A DNA stretch of 64,000 nucleotides, taken from contig OY740768.1 of NCBI GenBank assembly GCA_963513935.1, positions 66,886,231-66,950,230 on the forward strand, read 5' to 3'. Origin of the DNA: Aphrophora alni (Eukaryota > Arthropoda > Insecta > Hemiptera > Aphrophoridae). Made by a program: the position numbers and the translations under genes. Positions 1 through 13,100 of this stretch are shown here, one piece after another. Under the pieces are notes generated by a model that saw only the letters and a program-made list of their open reading frames with translations, did not search any database and was not told where the DNA came from. How positions within the stretch are numbered: the stretch's first letter is position 1; the number at the start of each line of letters is the position of its first letter.

Positions 1-3000
1 TCCGTGTGGTCGACACAAGCCACGAGAGTAGGCTTAAAAACCCGTTAGAGTAGTCACATGATTAAAGTTAGTGGTGGTTGTTTATTATATGAACAGCACT
101 GTCCAACAACAACGGCCCTTCTTATGCTCGATATCGCACGGGTTATTACTCAAAGTTATGAAGATCCGTGTGGTCGACACAAGCCACGAGAGTAGGCTTA
201 GAAACCCGTTAGAGTAGTCACATGATTAAAGTTAGTGGTGGTTGTTTATTATATGAACAGCACTGTCCAACAACAACGGCCCTTCTTATACTCGATATCG
301 CACGGGTTATTACTCAAAGTTATGAAGCCTACTAGATCCGTGTGGTCGACACAAGCATTGTAGGCTTAGAAACCCGTTATAGTAGTCACATGATTAAAGT
401 TAGTGGTGGTTGTTTATTATATGAACAGCACTGTCCAACAACAACGGCCCTTCTTATGCTCGACATCGCACGGGTTATTACTCAAAGCTATGAAGATCCG
501 TGTGGTCGACACAAGCCACGAGAGTAGGCTTAAAAACCCGTTAGAGTAGTCACATGATTAAAGTTAGTGGTGGTTGTTTATTATATGAACAGCACTGTCC
601 AACAACAACGGCCCTTCTTATGCTCGATATCGCACGGGTTATTACTCAAAGTTATGAAGATCCGTGTGGTCGACACAAGCCACGAGAGTAGGCTTAGAAA
701 CCCGTTAGAGTAGTCACATGATTAAAGTTAGTGGTGGTTGTTTATTATATGAACAGCACTGTCCAACAACAACGGCCCTTCTTATACTCGATATCGCACG
801 GGTTATTACTCAAAGCTATGAAGATCCGTGTGGTCGACACAAGCCACGAGAGTAGGCTTAGAAACCCGTTAGAGTAGTCACATGATTAAAGTTAGTGGTG
901 GTTGTTTATTATATGAACAGCACTGTCCAACAACAACGGCTCTTCTTATGCTCGACATCGCACGGGTTATTACTCAAAGCTATGAAGATCCGTGTGGTCG
1001 ACACAAGCCACGAGAGTAGGCTTAGAAACCCGTTAGAGTAGTCACATGATTAAAGTTAGTGGTGGTTGTTTATTATATGAACAGCACTGTCCAACAACAA
1101 CGGCCCTTCTTATGCTCGACATCGCACGGGTTAATACTCAAAGCTATGAAGCCTACTATATCCGTGTGGTCGACACAAGCCACGAGAGTAGGCTTAGAAA
1201 CCCGTTAGAGTAGTCATGATTAAAGTTAGTGGTGGTTGTTTATTATATGAACAGCACTGTCCAACAACAACGGCCCTTCTTATGCTCGATATCGCACGGG
1301 TTATTACTCAAAGCTATGAAGCCTACTAGATCCGTGTGGTCGACACAAGCCTTGAGAGTAGGCTTAGAAACCCGTTAGAGTAGTCACATGATTAAAGTTA
1401 GTGGTGGTTGTTTATTATATGAACAGCACTGTCCAACAACAACGGCCCTTCTTATGCTCGATATCGCACGGGTTATTACTCAAAGTTATGAAGATCCGTG
1501 TGGTCGACACAAGCCACGAGAGTAGGCTTAGAAACCCGTTAGAGTAGTCACATGATTAAAGTTAGTGGTGGTTGTTTATTATATGAACAGCACTGTCCAA
1601 CAACAACGGCCCTTCTTATACTCGATATCGCACGGGTTATTACTCAAAGTTATGAAGCCTACTACATCCGTGTGGTCGACACAAGCCACGAGAGTAGGCT
1701 TAAAAACCCGTTAGAGTAGTCACATGATTAAAGTTAGTGGTGGTTGTTTATTATATGAACAGCACTGTCCAACAACAACGGCCCTTCTTATGCTCGATAT
1801 CGCACGGGTTATTACTCAAAGTTATGAAGATCCGTGTGGTCGACACAAGCCACGAGAGTAGGCTTAGAAACCCGTTAGAGTAGTCACATGATTAAAGTTA
1901 GTGGTGGTTGTTTATTATATGAACAGCACTGTCCAACAACAACGGCTCTTCTTATACTCGATATCGCACGGGTTATTACTCAAAGTTATGAAGCCTACTA
2001 CATCCGTGTGGTCGACACAAGCCACGAGAGTAGGCTTAGAAACCCGTTAGAGTAGTCATGATTAAAGTTAGTGGTGGTTGTTTATTATATGAACAGCACT
2101 GTCCAACAACAACGGCCCTTCTTATGCTCGATATCGCACGGGTTATTACTCAAAGTTAAGAAGCCTACTAGATCCGTGTGGTCGACACAAGCCACGAGAG
2201 TAGGCTTAGAAACCCGTTAGAGTAGTCACATGATTAAAGTTAGTGGTGGTTGTTTATTATATGAACAGCACTGTCCAACAACAACGGCTCTTCTTATGCT
2301 CGATATCGCACGGGTTATTACTCAAAGCTATGAAGCCTACTAGATCCGTGTGGTCGACACAAGCCACGAGAGTAGGCTTAGAAACCCGTTAGAGTAGTCA
2401 CATGATTAAAGTTAGTGGTGGTTGTTTATTATATGAACAGCACTGTCCAACAACAACGGCCCTTCTTATGCTCGATATCGCACGGGTTATTACTCAAAGC
2501 TATGAAGATCCGTGTGGTCGACACAAGCCACGAGAGTAGGCTTAGAAACCCGTTAGAGTAGTCACATGATTAAAGTTAGTGGTGGTTGTTTATTATATGA
2601 ACAGCACTGTCCAACAACAACGGCCCTTCTTATGCTCGATATCGCACGGGTTATTACTCAAAGCTATGAAGATCCGTGTGGTCGACACAAGCCACGAGAG
2701 TAGGCTTAGAAACCCGTTAGAGTAGTCACATGATTAAAGTTAGTGGTGGTTGTTTATTATATGAACAGCACTGTCCAACAACAACGGCCCTTCTTATGCT
2801 CGATATCGCACGGGTTATTACTCAAAGTTATGAAGATCCGTGTGGTCGACACAAGCCACGAGAGTAGGCTTAGAAACCCGTTAGAGTAGTCACATGATTA
2901 AAGTTAGTGGTGGTTGTTTATTATATGAACAGCACTGTCCAACAACAACGGCCCTTCTTATACTCGATATCGCACGGGTTATTACTCAAAGCTATGAAGA

Positions 3001-3472
3001 TCCGTGTGGTCGACACAAGCCACGAGAGTAGGCTTAGAAACCCGTTAGAGTAGTCACATGATTAAAGTTAGTGGTGGTTGTTTATTATATGAACAGCACT
3101 GTCCAACAACAACGGCTCTTCTTATGCTCGACATCGCACGGGTTATTACTCAAAGCTATGAAGATCCGTGTGGTCGACACAAGCCACGAGAGTAGGCTTA
3201 GAAACCCGTTAGAGTAGTCACATGATTAAAGTTAGTGGTGGTTGTTTATTATATGAACAGCACTGTCCAACAACAACGGCCCTTCTTATGCTCGATATCG
3301 CACGGGTTATTACTCAAAGCTATGAAGCCTACTAGATCCGTGTGGTCGACACAAGCCACGAGAGTAGGCTTAGAAACCCGTTAGAGTAGTCACATGATTA
3401 AAGTTAGTGGTGGTTGTTTATTATATGAACAGCACTGTCCAACAACAACGGCCCTTCTTATGCTCGATATCG
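1..3472. repeat. 164/172-bp satellite array, 20 full units plus one partial
   Basis: Head-to-tail array that continues off the left edge. Units starting with TCCGTGTGGTCGACAC begin at 1, 165, 337, 497, 661, 825, 989, 1161, 1331, 1495, 1667, 1831, 2003, 2173, 2345, 2509, 2673, 2837, 3001, 3165 and 3337. Two main length classes exist, 164 and 172 bp, differing by an 8-bp insertion (CCTACTAG or close variants) at the unit junction. A few units lack 2 bp (170 bp) or 4 bp (160 bp). Units are nearly identical; the few variable sites include TATGCTCG/TATACTCG, CGATATCG/CGACATCG and CCCTTC/CTCTTC. The last unit breaks off inside CGATATCGCA at about 3472. Unit lengths are not multiples of three, so the short peptides readable in single units (342-527, 3394-3615) cannot continue and are not genes. 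Confidence 0.97.
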
Positions 3473-5224
3473 CAAGGCTTTCAAAAAACCTTATTTGGCG
3501 AGTTGCCTGTGATCATTCGGATCCGGCATACAGTAGAATCGCTTTAACTATGCGGGTGGGACTGAGAAAACCCATACTCCAATCTCAGCTTGTACTCAGT
3601 CTCACTCGGAAATGAGATGTCACAGGGTAAGTTATGAGTCTATTCCTTCTTGAATTTAGTTTAAAATAATACAACATTTACAAATTAATTAACAGACTTA
3701 TTCATTATAAACATCTCTGACCATAGCGATGTAGATGTAAGGAATCTTGTATTCAATGGTATTTTATGATTTTAGCAGGTTAAAATAGGACCGCAATCCT
3801 CAAAAATGTGGAAAGATAAATTCCTTACACTCGCACAGATGAAGCAACTTTACTATAACTTTCAGTTTGTTCAATTCAGTAGATCTTGAATTTAAGCTAT
3901 ATCATATCCTATATATGTATAAATTCTCTACAAAGATTGAACTTTTTTTTTTTTTTTTTTTTTTTTTAAGGAAGAGTTTTTGTTTTATGTAATTAATATA
4001 AAATGAAAACTTGAAACGCGATTATTCATTCCATTTTTAGATAGATGAATGACTTAATTTTAAGAGTAAGTTTTTAAAGTGCTTATTTCAAAATCCTCAA
4101 TACCGGATTTCAAACTTACGGGTTTTATTCTTTCCTAATATCTTATCTCTAGAAGTGACAACAGCAAAATTAGACGTTTAGAAGTTGTTCAACTGACAAT
4201 CGACAATAATTCGCCGTTTAAAACTATTCTGTGGTATTTTGTACATTCCAGCACCATTGAATACAAAAATGTTCAACGAATGCACTCTTGTATGCCAGAA
4301 GGAACGATATTTCGTTTAGCATTGGACTGTTTTTCTTACAAAGTCAACTCTTTGTTGGTCAGTCGTATGCACATTATTGATTAGTGTGTGAAATTTACTT
4401 TAATAATGAAGATATTATTGTTTGTGTAAGTCATTAGGTTTTAAAATAAAAAATAGTTCCAAATACTTTAGTTACAATCTATGTAACACCTTTAACTTAG
4501 TTTTAAGTCTATTTTATAGAAATAATGTGTTAAATTTTTTGGTAGATAGTATGTAATGACCGAGTAGCAGGTAACAAATCCTTATCAGAAAACTTTGACA
4601 ACCTATCATATTTTTTTTGTCCAAAGTCAATTATTGTACATTCATTACCATTATCATTTGATATACTATTATGAATTAAATTATGTTTAACATATAATGG
4701 GTTATATATTTTTCCCTAATTATTTAAAAAATGTTTTCGTTTTTATAATTTTTACTTAATTATGATTTTTTATAAAATAAAATAAAACTTTTACTTGTTA
4801 ATTACCTACAAAATGTTACATTTCTAGAAAGCGTATCAATAAACGATTCTCGTTTATATTTTCGATTTGTTAAATTTTTCTATAATTAAAAATGTTTTAT
4901 AAAATAGAAAGTTACATAAACTGCTTTGGATACAAACATTTTTGTTCTCAGATTTTTTTCCAAATTAATTTTTTTTTTTAAATTGTCCAACTTCTACACA
5001 AATACTCAGGTTAAGTATTCTTTCCGGAATGTTGGATTACTGTAATTATTGGCAGATTAGCATACTGTTGATTACATACGTTCCTGAAACAATAATATGT
5101 AATAAGTTTAGTTCACATGTCATTATTACAACATAAATAATAATAGTTATGTTCATGTCATGTTTAGTTTGTAAGCATTATTTACAAGTTAAAAGAAAGA
5201 AAGAAACTTTTATAAACTGCTCTA
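3473..5224. other. Unique AT-rich sequence with a poly-T run; no gene seen
   Basis: The first 150 bases after the satellite are less AT-rich and contain a good splice-donor-like ACAGG/GTAAGT at 3627, but no open frame supports an exon. A run of 25 T occurs at 3943-3967. The rest is AT-rich with stops in all frames. Confidence 0.6.
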
Positions 5225-5425
5225 AAATCGCTTGTTGTATTGTCCTCTTTAGGACACTTGTAGTGAGTACGGATATGACAGTCCTGAGGTTACCCTCATG
5301 TAGTCTTGGGTTAGATCTCTCTCTTTCATTTTTCTCTCTTGACCAACTCTAATTCTCTTCTGACCCTGATGTTATTGAAGTATTCTTTTCTTATGTATAT
5401 CTTCTCAATTTGAATATATATAATG
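5225..5425 (+). repeat. Dispersed repeat, copy 1 (inverted relative to 17690-17906)
   Basis: This stretch matches the reverse complement of 17690-17906 over roughly 200 bp with gaps. The best block is AGTCTTGGGTTAGATCTCTC near 5302-5321, which is identical in both copies. Similarity extends on both sides: AGTAC...TGACAGTC before it, and ACCCTGNTG...AGTATTC then TATATAAT after it. Two diverged copies in opposite orientation suggest an old interspersed element, probably a transposon remnant of unknown class. The open frame at 5149-5352 resembles nothing I recognise. Confidence 0.55.
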
Positions 5426-5980
5426 TTGTTGGTTGTGTGTTCAGGAACATTTTATGCTCAGTTTTGGTTAAGTCGATGATTACCGTATTGGTTTTATGCC
5501 TTTATATATGTTAGTTCAAGGTTTAATAAAATTTGCATACAGTTTTTTGTGTAAGAAAAACATAATACACACGTTGGTAAATTGGCAGTGTTTTACAAAG
5601 ATATACTTTTTTCAATAATTCTAGTTGACTAGAATTAAATAAGTTAGGAAACGCCGTAAAACCAATGAACAATTTGAAGAAGAAAGCTATTGGAGTGGCA
5701 GCAAGATAAAGTTATACAATACGTATCCCTTACTCCCCCCGTCTTGTGTCTTCCCTACCTCAGCATTTTCCGTGCGTCCTTCTCTTATAATCGTGTTCAA
5801 ACCTAACCTAAGCAACTTTCAGGTAATTATATGCTGAGAAATAACAACACGTCACAGCTAAGTATTTTGGTAGGATTCATGTTGATACGTGTACTGAACT
5901 GTTTGTTTTCATGTTAGAAATTCAAAATTTATAATTCCATAACAAAATTATATATTTTTTAAACCATTGCCTCATACAGT

Positions 5981-6026
<46 letters not shown>

Positions 6027-7377
6027 GTAAATTTTAAAATAACCACTAAATTTATAATTTAAGAAATGGTTTTTAGGAATAACTTGTTATGTGTAAGTTC
6101 TGGAACTACCCACACCAGCTCATTTTGAGAAGAAATTTTATATCTTGTTATTTTTTATACATTACAAAATTAAAGAGCTATTACAAAACCAAAATTATTA
6201 ACGATATAACCTCAAATAATAATATTAATAGCACTAACATCTGGAATTTAGTCGAATTAAGTATATAAAAATAGTCCCAAAATATAAAAAAGTGAACATT
6301 GAAATGTTTAAAATTTCAATAAATCTTTTCTTTTTTTAAAATATATATATATTTGTTCACATATAGGTCTGACAATGTCCCATACAGCTCATTTTATGCA
6401 GCTTTAAAATATGCATCCAATGGTTTTCAAACGTATTTTCTGGTATAAAATATGAGAAGTTTTATTAAAATGAATAAATAAATTATTAATCACAAAGTCA
6501 GACACTAAAAAATAGTTCTAGTGGCCAGAGTTTGAATTAGTTTGACACGCAAGGTATAGCCTACTAATCTTCTACTGTACATAATAAAAAAAACTTTATT
6601 TTTACATTATTACAAAACTAATGAATGAGTTCTTACTATAACCTGATATGTTGCAATGAATGAATGGTAGGAGATTATTTTTAAAGTGAAGTGGGGGATA
6701 TTGATATGTCCCATGTAACCACTTCTTGGACCATATATGTATTATGATAACATGATATCTTGAATTGTCTTTTCAGAATTAAGATAAACATCATTGAAAT
6801 AAAAATTATTTCAAGTTTACAGTCAAATGTGAATTTCTCAGTCATGTATCGTAGTACTTTATAAAGAGAGTCTTAGAAACTGAGGGTCAGAAAACTAAGT
6901 TGCAAATCTCTTGACAATGTTGATGAATTTTAATAGAACTAACGCTATTTTAATAGAATGAAAATAACGTCTGATGCACAGTTAAAAGAAAGTCAAGGGT
7001 TCATAAATGATTCGCTTTTATTTAGATTGAGCTTATTAATAATTATTTTTAGAACTTATAATGTAATGAGACTTTTAATTTTATTTCTATTTAAACAACC
7101 TGATAATATCAATTGGAATCTTAAACATCTTTAGCATGCAACGCATTTAAAATACGACACTTCCAGATAATCCATTATGAAGTGATCAGTGAGCAGGAAG
7201 AATTATATTTTCTATATTAATTTTGGAATTGAGGTTGACATCTGTACTAGTCGGAGATTGAGATTGTGCCAATAACAAAACTGTTATTATAAATGTCAAG
7301 CTATAGACTATTGTAATTTGGATAGGATTAAGAAACATTATTTACATCCTATACTGTTCCCTTCCCTTACTAATAAT
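5426..7377. other. AT-rich sequence with an AT microsatellite; no gene seen
   Basis: A (AT)n microsatellite lies at 5986-6023 and a shorter AT run near 6342. A pyrimidine-rich patch occurs at 5730-5780. Otherwise stops are frequent in all frames and nothing is recognisable. Confidence 0.6.
5986..6023. repeat. (AT)n microsatellite
   Basis: About 19 uninterrupted AT dinucleotides. Confidence 0.95.
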
Positions 7378-7577
7378 NNNNNNNNNNNNNNNNNNNNNNN
7401 NNNNNNNNNNNNNNNNNNNNNNNNNNNNNNNNNNNNNNNNNNNNNNNNNNNNNNNNNNNNNNNNNNNNNNNNNNNNNNNNNNNNNNNNNNNNNNNNNNNN
7501 NNNNNNNNNNNNNNNNNNNNNNNNNNNNNNNNNNNNNNNNNNNNNNNNNNNNNNNNNNNNNNNNNNNNNNNNNNNNN
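7378..7577. other. Assembly gap, 200 N
   Basis: Exactly 200 consecutive N. The right edge is an AG dinucleotide run (7578-7592), so the missing sequence probably contains a longer GA microsatellite like the one at 23279-23678. Open frames that cross the gap are artefacts. A round length of 200 suggests a placeholder rather than a measured size. Confidence 0.97.
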
Positions 7578-7592
7578 AGAGAGAGAGAGAGA
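7578..7592. repeat. (AG)n microsatellite at gap edge
   Basis: About seven AG dinucleotides directly adjoining the N gap; probably the visible end of a longer run. Confidence 0.9.
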
Positions 7593-9674
7593 TTAAACAC
7601 AAGTAAACTAAACAATACTTTAATAAAATTTTTTAATTAATGAACACAAATTAAACTATATAATATTTGTATATTTATATTTGACCAACTTATACAAAAG
7701 ACTAACAAAGTCCAGACAGATACTGTTATTGTGCGAAGCGGACACTTCCACGAATTGATACTTGATAGATTCCACGAATCTTGCTTTAGACGATAACAGA
7801 TCAAATGACTTTCTATTTAATATACGAAACATTTTTACAAGGATCTATGTTCCATCGTTTATGCTATTTGGCCCTTGATATTTCGCCATTGAATCCCTCA
7901 AGAGGAATCTGTTTTTTTAGATTTGGTTGTTCCTGGGCAATCCATGGAGAACATAAAAGTTTAACAAAATAACGTTCCCAATAAAAATTATAAACAGACG
8001 ACGAAACAAATCCCTAAGAAGAATCACGGTAACTAATAACCGAGAGCACATGAGTGGAAGCGCGGGAAAGTAGTCATCCAGCACAAAGACTGTAAGACGA
8101 GCGACGTGGTGGGGGGGGGTGCCACAGCGAGTCACCTCGGCCCTGCAAGTGTTTCGTGTCTCCCGCGCCCTCATACCCCTAAGAGGAATTATTTTAAATG
8201 TATAAAACATGATACCGATTTAACCACTCGGGCGATTTTAAATATTAAAAGTGTAAAATTAATTAAAAATTATTGTCTACAAAATGACTACCTGCGATTT
8301 GCATATTTCTTTTTTTAACATGAAGATCTTATTATTATTTTTTTAACCAATTACTTAATTAAAATTAGGCTTACGTAGCGTAAATTGTAATATTATTCTG
8401 TTTACAAATCAGTTTTTCAAATAAAAATCGGACGAAAATTCCACCAATAAACAATAATACAAAATGACTCCATTTTGGTGCTGCGCCGTGGTGGCAGAAT
8501 TTGTACCTAATCCTGGGATGTTTAGCCTTAATAACATGTAAACGTCTAATATTGAACAAACACGCACAAAATAAATGTTGGATTCTGATTTTTAGCTATG
8601 ATTGTGTGTATATAGGAATATAAAGTAATTTTATATTTTAATTGATTCATTACTTACAAATAAAATAAGATGTTAAAAGGCATTGTAAATTTATTTGAAT
8701 TATCTTCGTTCTGTTTCTGGATTACATATTTTACAATTAGTATAAGTTCTCTTTTAATTTCCATTATTTACGAATTTTGGAGGAACTATATACTGAAATG
8801 ACTAGACTAGTTCTTGGGAGAATATATAATTAATTTTCGCGGGAAAACAACAGTGAAAAATATAAGCGCTCGAAACCTCAACACATTCTAAGCTATTATA
8901 GTATTTGTATTCCAAAAAAGACTGTATGAATTGTAAACACAGAACTAAAATATTAAATTCAAAAAAAGATCATATCAATCCTGAATTCTAAAAAAAAAAA
9001 AATATATTGTCAAATAAATAAATAATTTTAATAAAGAGCTTTATATGGATTCTAAATAAATAGTGTATACAAAATACCATAGAAAAAACTTACTTTAACT
9101 TGTATTTTTCGTAACAAAATATATTAAGCTTGTTTTGTCACCTATTTTTATATATGAAGTATTTTAATTTCCCTGCTAGTTAAACATAATTTTTGAGCGA
9201 TGGCACAAATTAGATTTTTTGACTGAGGCACCGAATTAACAGTCATAACAATTAAAAATTTAATTTAATTTAGGATTTTAGTAACGGTTTAATTTAAAAA
9301 TTACTTACCTCTTTGTAAATTATGTTCCACAACCACGGAATTTAAAACGTAAATTATGAATGTACAACTTTGTCGCTGTCCAACAAGACATGTCAACTGA
9401 AAAACACGCTAGTCAAATTTAAGGTTACAAACATTTCTTTAATTAACGTTTAGGGATGAACGAACAAGAAGTCTTAACTTGTAACCAATTGCATGATGTG
9501 TGTGACTCTATTTCCACTAAACTATTCCAACCAAACGATTATATAAAACCAATTTTTAAACAAATATTTCCAACGGTTTATAGTTTTATAACGCAATTTG
9601 TTACATTCAGTAAGAACACCAGTTATAGTTCAAGTTTTCCTTTTTATATTATTTTTTATTTTATGTTTAATTTA
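7593..9674. other. AT-rich sequence with a GC-rich patch at 8040-8180; no gene seen
   Basis: Mostly AT-rich. A patch at 8040-8180 is richer in G+C and CpG and contains a run of ten G near 8110. A minus-strand frame of 97 codons (7917-8210) crosses it but resembles no family I know; its reading depends on the poly-G length. The frame at 9456-9716 is low-complexity and AT-driven and runs into the 93-bp repeat. Confidence 0.5.
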
Positions 9675-10128
9675 AATTTGTTATTTAACGAATTAAAAAC
9701 CTATAGTAGAGACTGAGTCAATTGAAAGCTCTTTAGGGGCGTGTTGAAGCTTATAGTTAGTTATTTATTTTTGTTATTTAACGAATTTAAAACACGTAGT
9801 ACAGATTGAGTCTATTTAAAGCTCTTTAGGGACGTGTTGAAGCTTATAGTTAGTTATTTATTTTTGTTATTTAACGAATTTAAAACACGTAGTAGAGATT
9901 GAGTCTATTGAAAGCTCTTTAGGGGCGTGTTGAAGCTTATAGATAGTTATTTAATTTTGTTATTTAACGAATTTAAAACACGTAGTAGAGATTTAGTCTA
10001 TTGAAAGCTCTTTAGGGGCGTGTTGAAGCTTATAGATAGTTATTTAATTTTGTTATTTAACGAATTTAAAACACGTAGTAGAGATTGAATCTATTTAAAG
10101 CTCTTTGCGTGTTTATTGAAGCTTATAG
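9675..10128. repeat. 93-bp minisatellite, about 4.8 copies
   Basis: The motif TTATTTAACGAA recurs at 9681, 9774, 9867, 9960 and 10053, an exact 93-bp spacing. Each unit includes GAGTCTATTGAAAGCTCTTT and GCGTGTTGAAGCTTATAG with scattered substitutions. The last unit is the most diverged (GCGTGTTTATTGAAGC) and decays at about 10128. No coding function is apparent. Confidence 0.95.
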
Positions 10129-13100
10129 TTAAAAATATATCGATTTACTTAACAGTACCATGACCAAGACCAAATTTATGTAAAAAAATTATTATTATTA
10201 CATGCATCAATCCATCCTAACTACGACATTCGGCCACAATGGAATATCGTTTCTATATATTATATCTGATCTAATTTCGTTATAAGACGTACAATACTGT
10301 AATCGATTATGATAAAAGATACACGTAATCGAAAATTCATTAACTTTAGAGAAGCGAAGAAGTGCAATTGGCTAAATCATCCCTAGCTCGCTGCAGCACA
10401 GACAGGACCATCAAGGGGATTTGAGGCAAAGAATGTTCGAGATCGGTGAAGGGGTTAGGGTTTTTTATCAGTTCCAGTCTTCATTAGTCTAATAGGGGAA
10501 AAAATAAAGACTGACCTGACGGCAACACTAAAAAACATCCTTAAAGTTATTTTATCGTTGACAATTTAATTAACACTTTTTATACGTGTGTTAAATTTAG
10601 TCACTTGGCTGGAGTGGGTAGTATATATATAATTAGATCAATGTCTACAGTTATATTATGGCACTAATCGGTACATATAAAAGATGAACAATAAATTATA
10701 TAAATCTACAATATATCTATAGCTGCAAGATTATAGCTGTCAAGAGGATGGTTTAATCATGACATGGAGATATTTTAGAAAGTAAACAATGATATAATTT
10801 ACAAGTATGGGATTAGATGAAATATTTTTATTTAAATCAATATGAAAAATCAATGCATTGGCGGATCTAAAGGGATTGAACAGAACTTTTCCAATTTATC
10901 AATTATTTAAACTAAAATTATGCATAACGAATAATACAAATTATCGCTAAATTTAAAACAAAAATTATGAAATAAAGTTAAAATGTTGAAAATATTATCA
11001 AAACTTTGGCAATTTTATTTAAGAACAGACACGTATGTTATGGACACATTTATATCAGACACATGTTGTGATAAGTTAAATGTACGAATAGGAAATATGT
11101 TACATTTATTTGTTTTTGAAATCACGTTTTCTAAAATAATATAAATGTATGGTAGTATACACAGATAGTAATTTTGATATGACCACGAAAATGAAAAATG
11201 TTTAGTTTTTGCATTCTCCGAAATATGATCTTATTTATTTAACTTTTATTGTGGTTCTGAGGTAACTGGCCGGAAACAGAATTCACGTCTCACTCAATCT
11301 AATAATAATAATAATACCTGATTAGATTGGTTTTCCCTAAAATTTGTAGAGGATTTCGAAACGTATCTAGAAGTTCATGCGGGACAAAAATCCCATGCGC
11401 TAAATAATTAAAATGTATCTAATGTTTATTTAAAGTATCGCTAGAATTTAATTATATATGTTTTCGTGCTCTTTCGGAAAGCGAAATTAACAATTTTGAA
11501 ACGTCGAAGTAATTTTAAAGATTTGAACGGCCGAAATTTTGAAAATTATGGACTGAATTCACATAGAAAAAGATAGAAAATTTATATGGATTATCAGAAA
11601 ATTCTAAAAATATATAGCCTGCCTACACTCTCTTTTTGTAGAAAATCTAGATTGCATAACAAGTTTAAAAAAATCGATACAACAAGTATAATAATCGGGA
11701 TAAAAAACTGATAAATCTCTCTTCTTTTTCTAGTATACAGATTTTAAATGTCATTAATTGAACAAATACAATAAAATTGTTTGCTAGTATAAATTTAACA
11801 ATATTTTATTGTATATTATAAAAAATCTTTGAAAATTGTCTGAAAAGGCCCAAATTATATATAGCAACACGTATATACTTCCTCATCCCTCTTTAATAAA
11901 TACATAAATAATTTTGAATTAATGTTATTTTCAGAATCTTGAACAGCATAACATAAATCAAGTATAAATAGGCGAATACCTTTATTTTCTGTCATTTTAG
12001 TAAACCGTAGATCTAGAAAGTTATTGTAATGCTGATTACATTTCCTACATATAAAATTCAATATGTGCATAAGCAACATAGTTTTTAAAATCTAATAGCT
12101 AATTGTCATTGACACTCTTCTATTTTTAATTGAATTTTGTTGATAATTTTTTTTTTAACTACGCATCTCGGAAAAATATATTAACTATCAAAATTAATAA
12201 ATAGCTATAATAATATAGATATATTTCCTTTATCGTCATACGAATAACCTGTACTTAAGTGTTGTTGAATACTATATGCAATAAAAATTCCATGACCGCA
12301 TAAAAATGCTAAACATATAAATAATGAACATTGAACTTCTAAGCTTCAAATCATTTACTTGGCTAGTGTTTGCAACTACGAAGTGATTGTGTACTATAGA
12401 GTGTACAATGCAAACTACTTGAGACAGGCTAGAGAGAGTACGTAATCGTCTATCCTTAATGCGTCCCGGGCAATCTTCTCACTTTTGTTTACACCCTACG
12501 TATGAAAACTTAATACCTCCACTTTGTAGGGAGACAAGAAATTTCGTTCGGCTTGCCTTGCGTTAACGCTCTACCTTGGAAGGAATATCATTTATGGAGT
12601 AAATGTTATTTTTGTAATCGTGATTTTATAAATACGGTCAAAGACCTCTTTTCAGTGTCGATAATTAATTACGATTAAACAAACTAGGAAAATTATTGAA
12701 AATTATTCTTATATATAAAAGACGATTAACCATAAAAAGGAGAATATGTAGATTATATAGCTCGTTAAAAATATCTGAGATGAAATAAAACTGATTTTTA
12801 AAAGGCAATGCCAGGTATAACGCAGCCGATACAGCTGTTTTCTGTATTACATTTATTATCTATCGTGAGATTTCCGTAAGAAAATAATACCGGTGTGCAG
12901 CTCGTACGGTTTTTGGTTTTAGCATTAATACTAACTTTATGATACCTTAGACGTAGTATATCATATTTTCTGTGCCTATGTGAAATATCATCGTTAAATT
13001 TTGGCTGTTTGGAGCACGCGTCACACCTTTATACGTTAGTCGACCATTATGTATGTCGTTGATGATGTATCCATAACTACTTCGAGCTACATCATTATAC

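Noticed and set aside
1..3472. CRISPR-like regular repeats.
   Set aside because: Whole monomers repeat without unique spacers, units are 164-172 bp and the context is eukaryotic; the same applies to the other arrays.
342..3615. Repeated peptide MIKVSGGCLLYEQHC from the 164-bp satellite.
   Set aside because: Recurs in each monomer, but unit length is not a multiple of three and the frame ends within one or two units.
3560..3632. Exon ending in a strong splice donor GTAAGT after the satellite.
   Set aside because: No supported open frame or acceptor; a single six-base match is common.
7318..7615. Frames spanning the N gap.
   Set aside because: Their length comes from unknown bases.
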